This document shows, one piece after another, positions 19,271 to 28,452 of a stretch of 28,452 nt of DNA (the stretch's first letter is position 1; every line of letters starts with the position of its first letter). A program made the translations under genes and the position numbers. The notes under the pieces were generated by a model. The model saw only the letters and a program-made list of their open reading frames with translations. It had not been told where the DNA came from and ran no database searches. The stretch is from Perkinsus chesapeaki (Eukaryota > Perkinsozoa > Perkinsida > Perkinsidae): positions 1 to 28,452 of the forward strand of contig JAAPAO010000472.1 of the NCBI GenBank assembly GCA_013115145.1, in the 5' to 3' direction.

Positions 19271-22200
19271 ATGCCCTCACCAACAGGAGGAGGTAACCCT
19301 GAGGTCATTGCCCAGGCCATTGTGGAGAATAATGAGAATAGGACAATGCATAGGTTATAATAGGGAGTAGCTGGCATAATACCATAGTCTATTGAAGGTG
19401 TACTACTGGTTCACCTTTAATGTGACCACTGTTGATATCAAAGATGTGTCGATCACACATTGATAATAATTGCGATGTATAGTTTATATTGAATGCTATA
19501 TAAAATTAGACTATACTTGATGCTTATTACTGGGCTATCCAGAAAAATGGCCCACCCCCAAAAATTTAGATTGGGTGCGTGAGGGTTATAATGTGGGTTT
19601 GGTATCAACTTGTGCCTCTCTTTGCGTGGTCTACAACGGTCTATAAATCCGTAGTATGCTCCTTCCAGTCTTATTCACACTAAGAATACATTATATATAT
19701 TGCCCTATCTAAATCTTCGAGTTGCCGGATCAGCGCGACGTGCTGCACCAAAGGTTACAATCGGTAAATGGCCTATGAGACAGGCCTAGTCATGGTATGA
19801 GTTATACCCTATTACTCTTACCTGCCATACAATTCCTGTATTTGATACCTTTGGTAACGCATAACCCTCTGAAGGGGAACTGCTACCAGACTCTATCACC
19901 AATTGGTAGTTACTTCACCGTTTATTAGGTCCAACTTGCTCCGACTGCAATTGGATGAATTATTATCTTCATCGAATCCTAACTGGAACAAGCTTAATAA
20001 GCTCGATAGGACTGTGAAGGAGGTATCATACAAGCGAAGTATTATTACAGATTATTATCTTATCAGATAATTAATAGGATAAAGAGCACTAAGAAGCGGG
20101 ATTTAGGGGATAAGTTTGAGGAAGTAGTGGCATTCAAATTCAGCGTGATAATTATAGTGGATTTGCTCAGGAGTTCCCAAAAATGTATTTCTATCCGAAT
20201 AACCAACAGCACAAGTTTGTATTTTACCCACCAAAAGACGTACAAGTGATTGGTAGTTATTCAAAGAAGGCATGTACTAAACCAAGGCTTAGTGTCGATA
20301 TTGCGGTAGGATTAGGGGGGGGGAATATAGTATGGAGAATAGGGCCTGGTGAATTGACCTCACCATGTCTATTTAATAGACTCTATTGAATTCAGTGAAT
20401 AAGAATGATAGTTTTATTATTATTCTTCCATCGGAACGTCTTTGTTAGGTTGTTATACCAGCTAAGTGCTTGCAGAGTAAAGATTATCTGAATGGAAGGT
20501 ATCTAAATAAACGTAATATAAGTAGGGGATGGAAAGATTCTAATGAGGTTGATTAGGGAACGCCTATGTTGGAGAGTTGAAGAGGCAATTGATGGAAATG
20601 ATAGATGAGTCGAAAGGTGAAATTGATATTGGATATCTTTGTGGGGATAGAGCCAAACCAATTGTAGAGGTAGTATCTCAGCTCCATGCATGCAAGATAC
20701 ATAAGAGGTTTACTTGGTTTTGACGGTTTCAGATATGTCCGAAAGGCTCGGCGTGGGTCATTAGATTGCTCCCCTGCATTAATGATGGAACTGACCCTAC
20801 GGCTACATCTGGTCCGGAGTCAAGTTGGTTGGCGAGGCTTGGTTTGGATAGGAATTGCTATCGTGAAGATGGCCAAGTTGCTGGGGACCATCCGACACCT
20901 CTGTAAAAGGGTTCGCGTATTCCGCACTATGAAGATTTTGCGAGGTATCTTTCAGTTACAACTCGGAGGTTGCTGAGGATATCTTGATACACTCAAGCTT
21001 GTCGATTGGAGTCGATCATCCATCCCAGTTGAAGGCGGTGACACTGTTAAAGATCTGGGCATATCAGAGAGGGTTCCTTTATAGGAGGGATGCCGGAGAG
21101 AGCGCTGGACTGGCAGGGTAATAAAGGGGGTTATAGCGCAACGGTTAAGGTCACTGGTTAATGTGGAGGAGGCGGAGGTTCCATTCCTACGTAATGCATT
21201 TTAGATATCATATAGCAGCTATAGTGGAGCATGTTGTATCATCTTCAAGCCTTCCACAGTCTACTAGTGCCTATCAGATATTCAAGCTCGCATTGGTAAG
21301 ATACGAAATAGGTTAACTCAAGGTCATTCAGGATTATCAGGTACTTCTTTCTTCAACCGATTGGAAAACCAATGCTTTGGTTTTGGGTTCTCAAGAAAAG
21401 GAGGAACGCTCACTTCCAAAGGCAGGTGATTCGGTAAGACATGTCCTGTATTGTCACTACACTGGCCGGTTCAGTTAGTTGGATTAGTTAAACGACTTTG
21501 TTATCTCGCATACCATCCACGAAAAGAATGTAGTTCATCCGTTTACCCTCCCCCTACCTTCTCGACACAAAGAGTATCCTTTTTAAATATCATCCAGTAG
21601 GCTATAGTTGATTCTTGGATTGTCTGTGGTTACTAGGGACAATTTAAGTATGATGTTAGAGGCCATCATAAATACAAATAGCATTCCCTCATCACACTGG
21701 AAATCGCAAGTGTTATATCATTATCATTATCATCAGGCTCAACTCTTTGCTGGTTTTGATAGAAGTTATAATATATTTTGGCGTATTAGTTTGGTAACAA
21801 TGAGTGAGTTAAGTTTATCAGCAAAACACTCATTGGAGGTAAGTAGCTCTGCCTTCCCATTCCACTCCCGTCAAACCCGTTCTCAGTTGCTCGACGATCC
21901 CAAGGAGGCCGATCCTTTCATGGAGGTTTTCGGCGAGAGGTTATAATTTCGTGGCGCTGCGGTCATTTTTTAATTCTCTATTTTCTTAGTTCTGGTAGAA
22001 CTCTGCGGTTACGTTGGGATTTTGCAATCACTTTCCCAATGACTGGAACCTTCTTGGATTCCCGTCAGTTGGAGGGGAAAGTAAATCGATTACTCGGGCG
22101 AGCGCTAAACGATAGACTGAAGTCATTGGCAGTTAGGAGAGGCAGCAAAGATAGTGTTGTAATAGGAGGTAGTAGGGAAGAGGGAATGTGGTGAGGATGG

Positions 22201-24774
22201 TAATTAAATGGCGCGCGGTTTTTGTATAAGGTATCTTGGATAGCGAACATACCGGAAGGCTGTTGGACAAGGGACCATCACCGAAGGCAGAGGAGGCAGA
22301 GGCTTGGCGTATGGGAAAGAAATATCTTTAGGGTCTCGCACTGTGAAGATTTTAGGCGAACTTTGGGGACCGAAATCTCAGTTAAGAAGGTTCAAGGATG
22401 GCACGATGCTCGAATGCTGTGTTTGGGATGGAAGTAGCGAGGAGTCGGCTGAGGGACAGATCATTGTGATAGGAGGGTATCTTAGGTTGAAGAGCGATCT
22501 ATTCATTCAGGAACACGTCTTGAATCATCATGACATATCTTATGATCATGTATATGTTACTCCATTGGGTCACATCTCTGGATTGAGAACATCTGATAGG
22601 TTAGTCGAAAGGGAAGGGAGGAGTTGAAGGTGATGTTCGAATAGGAATTTATGGGCCAACTTTGAGTTGTTGCGGAATTCATTGATGAGCATGGAGGAGG
22701 TACCATTAGCGATTAAAGATGTCCGTCCAAGTAGGAGAGGGAGGGAATTGAACCGGGGTCGTTTGGATGAAAGGCATGAATGTATCCCAGGTGATCCAGC
22801 ATTCAGCTATACTTCTATTGATCAAGATGGGCCACATATATCTGGCTTGTTGGAGATTGTTATAGAACTGGAGTCTAATGCTGCATGGCCAACTAAGGTA
22901 GTCGTCATCCTCATTGAACCCGTTTTACAGTTTTTTAACTCGGTATATGATAGGATATTCATCGGAATAGCAGGTCTGGTAGGTGGTATAATATATTGTT
23001 CCTTAACTACTACTTCCCTTTGGAGTCTTGTATATTACTACTACTGTAGACGGGCCTGGGGCGGACTTCTAGTACTAGCTGAGATCTTATATGACTCTAT
23101 GCTATCTCTTCGCTAAACTATGATATTCATGAAATTCCCTATTTCTGTACAATATATACTATGCTTAGTGACTTGGCTAAAACTTGGCCGAAGTTCAGGC
23201 TTTGAATGTGCGGGTTCGAGCTTGGTATTGTTGTCAGCCTGAAGCTATAATCGATACCAAGCTGGCATTGCTGTTGAAGATCCGTGAGGGGTTGTTGGTA
23301 TCTGATGACTTTTCTGATGTTAACATATCAGCTACACAGAATCCACTTATTGATGTACATGTTGGGGGACGTAGAGTAACATATAGATGTAGAATGTGGC
23401 ATAGAGAAGAGGTGAGCTCAAATGGATGTACCAGGGATCGAACCCACAACCGTTTCATCTTAGGTCCTCCAACTTGCCACAACGGCTACGACAACCACAC
23501 CTAGCAAGCAAAGGATGGGTAGGGTTTGGGGTGGACAAGAGGTATTTTGTTGGATTCAGATTGGGAGAGTTTGTCACCATTGAGGACTCTTTGGTATGAG
23601 CCGACACATAGGAATTGGATACATTCAATGACGGCATTATATCCGGTAATAATAATATCGCTGGGATTAGAACCCACGACCATTTTGATTAGTGTTTGGC
23701 ACCGGCTATTCGAGCAGCCAAACGATGGTTGGATCAGAGGCTGTTACTAAGAGGAGTCGATCTTGATAACTTTGCGGAGTTGAGCATGATGTAGCGTTGA
23801 GGAAATGCAAGATTCGTCGAGTTGACCAAGATCTTATCAGGCACGTAATCACCAGCGAGAATCCCCAATCTCCTCACACAGCGATGCTTTTATGGTTGAA
23901 ACTTATTGAGAGTTGGCACAGAACTCAGAGGCCGGTGTAAGGTCTCGGGTTCGAATCCCACGACTTGCATTTTAATTGGCAGATATCTCCTACAATCACT
24001 AACCCCCGGTGAGGATGGTGATGAGCAATCATCTGAGGAAGCTCAGAACTTACTGATGAAGTTGCAATCATGTTACGAAGCTGTATCGGTCTCTACTAGG
24101 CCACGAATGTGGATAAGTAGTCGACTGGACCCACACTGTCTTTTGGTAAGAATAAATACCCTCACTGGGATTTGAACCCGCATCAGGTTCGCACACCTAG
24201 TAGCGCATTATGTCAAAGAATGGCTTCATTAGCAACAGCTTCGTTAAAACATGCATTGAACAGCCGATGGGATCGAATACTCAAACCACTACCATCTGAG
24301 AACCTGTCCTCTTTGGACGTTGTTATTACATTGACCAAGAATAAGGTTGACGTATCCCTTCTGCAGCAGCAATGCACTCGACACTTTGGTTCAGCCGGAG
24401 TCTTCCTGTGTGGGAGCCGTGGAACTATAATGGGTATTAAATGGCGACCAGGATCGAGCGTGGCATCGAGAAAACAGCTGGCTGGGGGAATGCAACACTT
24501 GGCTGTAACGGAGGACTTGGTTGTTCCTAATTATGCATGGGTGTTGAAGAATATTGTCAGCGGAATGTGTGGTGGAGTGGTTAAGAATGTAAAGATGCAT
24601 GGGGTAAGGTCGTTGGTTGGTTCCCTTGTCATGTCACATTCCCTATTCAGGTGGCCACCAATCTTCTCTAACGTAAAGTACCTTACCAACCTATCTACCA
24701 ACGTAAACTGTTTCTCGTCATGTATTTCGGTGTCGTGTTGGCAAGTGATCGCCACCTATTTTGATAAAAAGTAA
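19271..24774 (+). CDS. NOL6: NOL6 / Utp22 (Nrap) family ribosome-biogenesis protein, many exons
   Basis: Nucleolar component of the UTP-C module of the SSU processome, needed for 18S rRNA maturation; the fold is built from inactive nucleotidyltransferase repeats. Visible in order: RSNLLRLQLDELL (about 19930), DVQVIGSYSKKACTKPRLSV (about 20240), IAAIVEHVV...AYQIFKLAL (about 21210-21296), KVNRLLGRALNDRLKSL (about 22085), ELWGPKSQLRRFKDGTMLE (about 22360), MEEVPLAIKDVRP with PAFSYTSI (22690-22820), MTALYP (about 23630), SPHTAMLLWLKLIESW (about 23870), and the C-terminal FGSAGVFLCGSRGTIMGIKW with EDLVVPN (24380-24540). The start at 19271 (MPSPTGGGNPEV) is a guess. The end may be 24774 or earlier, since a GT after KMHG could start a last intron. 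At least six introns carry tRNA-like sequences. Confidence 0.85.
21118..21204 (+). repeat. 87-bp intron with A-box and B-box like sequences, sense orientation
   Basis: Bounded by AGESAGLAG and YHIAAIVEHVV of NOL6; the phase is restored exactly and both sides match the family. Inside are TAGCGCAACGGTTA (A-box like) and GGTTCCATTCC (B box with one change), starting 43 bp apart, as in a tRNA gene. Acceptor-stem ends do not pair, so it is not a functional tRNA. Confidence 0.7.
21944..21957 (+). promoter_or_regulatory. Third copy of TAATTTCGTGGCGC
   Basis: Lies in a 50-bp NOL6 intron between ADPFMEVFGER and the exon encoding LRLRWDFAITFP. A degenerate copy, TAATTAAATGGCGCG, is at 22201-22215 in a later intron. 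Role unknown. Confidence 0.4.
22731..22790 (+). repeat. 60-bp intron with an antisense B-box-like sequence
   Basis: Splits KDVRP/S from DPAFSYTSI of NOL6, confirmed by family alignment. On the minus strand it reads GACCCCGGTTCAATTCCC, preceded by CATCCAAAC. Confidence 0.65.
23412..23522 (+). repeat. 111-bp intron with antisense A- and B-box-like sequences
   Basis: Joins MWHREE to GLGWTRGIL in phase 0. Its minus strand has TAGCCGTTGTGGCAAGTTGG (A-box like) and GGTTCGATCCC (perfect B box) starting 44 bp apart, the spacing of a tRNA gene. Confidence 0.7.
23646..23737 (+). repeat. 92-bp intron with an antisense tRNA-like sequence
   Basis: Starts after MTALYP. Its minus strand shows GGCTGCTCGAATAGCC, a D-arm-like hairpin, then TGGTCGTGGGTTCTAATCCC (B box) about 46 bp after the D-arm start. 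The 3' boundary could be two bases later. Confidence 0.65.
23935..23982 (+). repeat. 48-bp intron carrying a tRNA B-box-like sequence, sense orientation
   Basis: Follows ESWHRTQRP and precedes ISPTITN. It contains TAAGGTCTCGGGTTCGAATC. Length and core match the 48-bp intron at 1149-1196 of the JmjC gene, also in sense. Confidence 0.65.
24146..24238 (+). repeat. About 93-bp intron with an antisense tRNA-like sequence
   Basis: Lies between RMWISSRLDPH and SLKHALNSRWD; the exact 5' end (24138 or 24146) is unsettled. Its minus strand has GCGCTACTAGG, an AGGT/ACCT anticodon-arm-like hairpin and GCGGGTTCAAATCCC (B box). Confidence 0.65.
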
Positions 24775-24937
24775 AGAAACCTTGCGAACTCTGGTCTGTT
24801 TCTGCATCACTCTGCAGATTAGATTAAGTATTCTTCGTCACCACAAGTTATACCACTGTCTGTTTAAGTCAGCCAGCTCCATCGTTAGATGTTAACACGC
24901 GTTGCAGTTTCTCTATTTTCCTGTGCTTTTCTATTAC

Positions 24938-26131
24938 ATGTCACGATTACATCCATTTATATTTTTATTCATTACCATACCAGTTCTTTCTCGAATAGCG
25001 TCAACAACCTCACCATTAACTACTACTCCGACACCCCTTAATGATAATGATGATGTTGTTGAAGTTTCTACTCAAATGTCATTTGACAATCCCCCTCTCG
25101 ATCGGATATACTTTTGTCCTCGAGATAAAATAGACGAGTCGCTCGGTAAGACCAGTTGGCCAGCTTATCCAGTTTATTTAAATACCTCCGAATGTCTTGG
25201 TTATGAACAGATAATGAATCTGCCTAATCGTCAAGAAAATCTCCATTGTATTGCGAATGCTACCGATGCACTTATAACCGCTTTGACTAGTGTTGGTCTA
25301 AAAGATAGCTTCTTGGTTTGGGGTAGCCTACTTGGATGGTATCGTCATAATGGTGGTGTTATTCCATGGGACTTTGATGGTGATATCGCTGTTATGAAGG
25401 AATCTTGTAACGCTACAATCGATGCTTTACATTCAAAAGGGAGTGGTGTCCGTAATATAGCTCAAGCTGTTGATGCCGAGCTACCAGAGGGATACCATAT
25501 GGTCACAATCACTGATGATGGTGTCAGTACTGATCTCACTACTTTCTCAAACTGTGAAGTTGGTGAATTGAGAATTGAACGGTATTGGCCTGGAACTGAA
25601 GATCGTATGTGTTACACTGATCTGTGGTTCCTTGACCATGAATCTAGTGAAGGTGCAGATTGCCATTGTGATTGGAATGTTCCATCACCTAGAGTTTGTA
25701 TTGAAAATCCATATTATTCTCGTGGCTGTATTGCTGAAGCAGATATGTTTCCGTTGAAGGATGACAAATTGGTGGATAAAGTATCAGTAAAAGTTCCACA
25801 TAATCCATTAGGAGTTTTAAGACGTCTTTATCCGACTGGTATTGACATTAAAAACATGGCTCCTGTACCAAAGAATCCTTTATTCGAGAATGATTGGTCG
25901 ATTGTAATATCGGCGGCTCCACCAACAGCTACCGCAACAGTATCAACAAGCCACCATCAAAGCAATGGATATGGTAACAGCCTGTGGTGGTATTTTATAG
26001 CAGCTATTGGTGCCGTTGTAGTATCAGCGTGTATATATGTCCTTATATCAAGCCGTAAACATATTGTTGAATATAAACGAACACCTCCACAAAATGAAGA
26101 TGCTAACAAGCCTGAATATGTGATTGAATAA
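24938..26131 (+). CDS. LicD/fukutin-type putative phosphotransferase, signal-anchored and with a C-terminal membrane segment; intronless
   Basis: LicD-family enzymes move phosphocholine or phospho-sugar groups onto glycans in the secretory pathway. I prefer the ATG at 24938 (MSRLHPFIFLFITIPVLS, a clean signal peptide) over the one 12 codons upstream at 24902. The core motif is FLVWGSLLGWYRHNGGVIPW followed by DFDGDIAVM (the D-x-D pair at about residues 145-147), then CYTDLWFLD with the third conserved Asp, a Cys-rich patch (DCHCDW, PRVC, RGC) and FPLKDD...NPLGVLRRLYP, all in the order of the fukutin/LicD fold. A Thr-rich stalk follows the signal peptide. Near the C-terminus WWYFIAAIGAVVVSACIYVL is a membrane helix with a short basic tail. 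One exon of 398 codons is unusual beside its intron-rich neighbours. Confidence 0.85.
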   Translation: MSRLHPFIFLFITIPVLSRIASTTSPLTTTPTPLNDNDDVVEVSTQMSFDNPPLDRIYFCPRDKIDESLGKTSWPAYPVYLNTSECLGYEQIMNLPNRQENLHCIANATDALITALTSVGLKDSFLVWGSLLGWYRHNGGVIPWDFDGDIAVMKESCNATIDALHSKGSGVRNIAQAVDAELPEGYHMVTITDDGVSTDLTTFSNCEVGELRIERYWPGTEDRMCYTDLWFLDHESSEGADCHCDWNVPSPRVCIENPYYSRGCIAEADMFPLKDDKLVDKVSVKVPHNPLGVLRRLYPTGIDIKNMAPVPKNPLFENDWSIVISAAPPTATATVSTSHHQSNGYGNSLWWYFIAAIGAVVVSACIYVLISSRKHIVEYKRTPPQNEDANKPEYVIE

Positions 26132-26943
26132 GCCTTATTTTCCACAGCATTTGATCACTGTATGTATAATTCCTTTGTTAGCAAGTAATCGTCTCAAGTG
26201 ATTGATCGTGTTATATTCCAGTTAATACCACAGTCAAGGATAACACGGCAAAGTATGCAAGGCAGACTATGGTATGAGACTCATGCTATGAGTAACTGAA
26301 AGTTCCGAACTGAGTCCGAAACTAACTAGCAAAAATACGTCACCCTGCTAACGACGCACAATCCATAATCCGTCCTTTACCGCTTAGTGAGACAGATTAC
26401 AGAGTAGCTATCGTTCGGCGTTTTGGAAGATAACCATATGTGAAACTACTATGGTCTGCGAGGACAGAAAAATGCTACTAAACGATCAGTACAAGATGGC
26501 CTGATATTGATGAAGATACAATATTCATTATCGTGTTGTCTTCTTGTACGTTGTAGACTATCATATGTATCAGCACAGTAATTACATTACGGGTATCACA
26601 GACTTGATCATAAGGGAAGATGGCAAACAGAATCCAGTCTGGAGGTATGACAGTAATTATTGACTTGATATCTAGCCTTAACATATTTGATATTATTACT
26701 ATCTACAACCGTTTTGTACTCTGCACTTAGCTCTGGGTGGAAAAGTGATATGGAAAACAAATCACCGTGTCAACTGCAAAATATGATGCATGGCAACTTA
26801 CCGCATAAAATAACGGTAATGAAAAGCGACCTATCGACCGCGGTCGACACGACAGGCTTTTAACTGAAAGGTCAGAGACACCTTAAGGCGTTCATGAGGA
26901 TTCGAGTAGGTGTAAATGTGACAACTGTGGTATTACAGTAGTG
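26132..26943. other. Spacer with no gene seen
   Basis: About 0.8 kb downstream of the LicD-type gene. Only short overlapping frames without family resemblance; no tandem repeats or RNA gene recognised. Confidence 0.5.
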
Positions 26944-27387
26944 CTACCACAAATGTTTCTTCGTTCGGAATGAATCATTCCTGAGTAGTTGAACTACTGT
27001 AGTTCCTAGAACAAAAGCTCTGGAGACTGTAGGCCTTAAACCCATTAACCGCATGCCCGATGACACGATATCTTCAAGCCATTTGAATGCGGCAGCCAGT
27101 GGTTTTGATAGCGATATCCGGTCACCACGAAGACTTTCGATAAAACTTTCAAGGACCTTTGGTGATACTTTCAAGGGCTTCCTCGTAGAAGAAGTCTTCA
27201 GCTTTATCTCTGTATACTGTCCGAACATTTGTGAGGCCTTGTCGTTTACGCTCCCGGAGTCAGGCTGTCTATGGAAGCTGAGCTCGTTGAGCGGGCCCCG
27301 TTCACCTTGTGTGATCTCATCTGTCTCGTTTACACACTCCTTGTTAAAATTAAGTAAAATTAACTGACCACTAGCTGATTTGAACTA
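26944..27387 (-). CDS. Hypothetical protein, C-terminal coding block
   Basis: I do not recognise it. After an AG at about 27388 the minus strand is open for about 147 codons (FKSASGQLILLNFNKECVN ... FRTKKHLW, TGA-type end at 26944). The sequence has mixed composition and looks protein-like: an acidic NETDEITQGERGPLNEL part, a Lys/Thr part (IKLKTSSTRKPLKVS), and helix-like ESFIESLRGD and AAFKWLEDIV. An upstream frame (MASKIREGTKQPGPTKKHF, from 27639) may be the first exon, but I could not find introns that join them. It could also be one exon with a start at 27228. Confidence 0.35.
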
Positions 27388-28290
27388 AGCTTCACTTAAG
27401 AACCGGTGGGATAAACGCTCAGGACGCGTCGTGCTAGTGGTCTATCAACTCCCTCGCCGAGTTATCGCCTTCGTATTACGTACTCCGTAAGTCGAGAGTC
27501 GTACTGAGTAACATACTCGGTGAACTGTGTCAACCCTCACTAGATCCATGTGACACAATTTCTCCGAGCACCGGATACCTGCGAAGTGTTTCTTAGTTGG
27601 CCCTGGTTGCTTCGTACCCTCTCGTATTTTGCTTGCCATAAGTTATAGAGCACAACTGTACTTAACCCTTGTAGTAGCAGAGCGCCACTGTAAAAGTTGA
27701 ATCATTGCTCGTCAGTCTGTGTGGCGCGCATGCACACGATCTTATGATATGTACGCGTGCGCATTATCGATGCCGCAAGTCTGCATGAGTAGGTCTCACT
27801 AACTCTGGGATGTTCTCCTTTTGAATACGAATAATATAAAATTGACGAGAACAATATACTAGCATGAACTCTCAATGCACTGTTGTACCGGTCTGGTATC
27901 GCCGCGAGGCTTAACACGGTGATGTCACCGCGGACTCTCTAAATCGGGACAGCCAGAACCAACACATTCTGACTTCCCACACCTTCAAGCTGTCTTTCGT
28001 TGCTCAGTATTGATCCCTACTATAGTGAAGATTAGGTTTAGCTATCTTTAGGGTGGGTGTAAACCGTCGATACCCACGAAAACTTCGCCCAAACGCCGTG
28101 TCCGTTCTGTAGCGTAGATAGCAAAAGAGACAGAATTTGGTCACCGTGACAGATGCGAGCGCTTGTGTAGCAACGGTTTTTCCCCTCCTTTGAACCATCA
28201 GAGGCTTTCGTAATGATTCTCCTTAGGGAGCGGAGAGTGGTATGTTGGAGAATGCTGTCTTTAGTACAGTGTTATCAATCAGAGCCTTTT

Positions 28291-28452
28291 ATGAGAGCGA
28301 CTGCTACTTTCTTTGTGATGACGATTGTGGAAGTTGCTGGTCATAGTTGGGTTATCAATCTCAGGGGTGATATTAAAAGTGGCCTACCAAGGCATGGTGA
28401 AACCACACATGCTCATCCAGATCAATATTATGCAGTAAGTGATTTATCGTAC
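28291..28452 (+). CDS. Secreted protein, 5' end only (runs off the window)
   Basis: ATG 28291 opens MRATATFFVMTIVEVAGHSW, a signal peptide whose likely cut leaves an N-terminal His (HSWVINLRGDIKSGLP), then HGETTHAHPDQYYA. A GTAAGT after YYA (28435) looks like a 5' splice site, though the frame stays open to the edge. An exposed N-terminal His plus nearby His residues recalls copper-binding lytic polysaccharide monooxygenases and similar HSWV-starting secreted proteins, but 54 codons cannot settle it. Confidence 0.4.
   Translation, partial: MRATATFFVMTIVEVAGHSWVINLRGDIKSGLPRHGETTHAHPDQYYAVSDLSY

Noticed and set aside
23412-24238. Functional tRNA genes
   Set aside because: B boxes are good, but acceptor stems do not pair, T stems have only about three pairs, and no clear anticodon arm of seven-base loop is present.

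Overview
The window is nuclear DNA of a eukaryote with a compact, AT-rich, intron-dense genome. Every protein family I can recognise is eukaryotic (LAMTOR3, NOL6/Utp22, a Lifeguard/TMBIM protein, a serine carboxypeptidase, a JmjC hydroxylase, a LicD/fukutin-type protein). Most reading frames are cut by very short GT-AG introns that can be placed exactly from protein homology; 41-60 bp is usual and 42 bp recurs. I cannot name the organism. A Ragulator subunit, tiny introns and many trinucleotide tracts fit a small-genome animal or a free-living or parasitic protist.

Layout, left to right. A 69-bp tandem duplication (about 6-132) is followed by a minus-strand gene (406-2593) that splices ankyrin repeats to a JmjC/cupin-8 domain. 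It shares a 168-bp divergent promoter with a small unknown plus-strand gene (2762-3180). Then come LAMTOR3 (plus, 3311-3918), a convergent spacer with an (ACT)n tract, and a complete S10 serine carboxypeptidase (minus, 4397-6481, about 11-12 exons). From 6482 to 8550 I find no convincing gene. From 8551 to 16525 (minus) lies a very long chain of small coiled-coil exons, either one gene or two in tandem, whose introns repeatedly carry CAG/CTG or CAA/TTG tracts. One of its introns may hold an opposite-strand gene. A short minus-strand ORF made of 48-bp repeats (16701-17046) spans an assembly gap. A Lifeguard gene (minus, 17128-18964) and a NOL6/Utp22 ribosome-biogenesis gene (plus, about 19271-24774) are arranged head to head. 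An intronless LicD-type membrane protein (24938-26131) follows. The right end holds an unrecognised minus-strand coding block (26944-27387) and the first exon of a secreted protein that runs out of the window.

The signal I find most interesting is a set of introns carrying tRNA-like promoter sequences (B box GGTTCRANTCC, some also with an A box at tRNA spacing). There are six in the NOL6 gene and one in the ankyrin-JmjC gene, in both orientations, and several have boundaries fixed by homology. They look like intron bodies derived from a tRNA-type SINE, or introner-like elements. Other points are the ankyrin-JmjC fusion (an oxygenase that may carry its own substrate-type repeats), a shared TAATTNNNTGGCGC motif found four times on one strand, and the 16-residue repeat protein whose gap size is out of register.

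The genes do not form a pathway. Exon boundaries given for the ankyrin-JmjC, LAMTOR3 and carboxypeptidase genes and parts of NOL6 were worked out by hand from reading frame, GT-AG ends and family similarity. The others are approximate.
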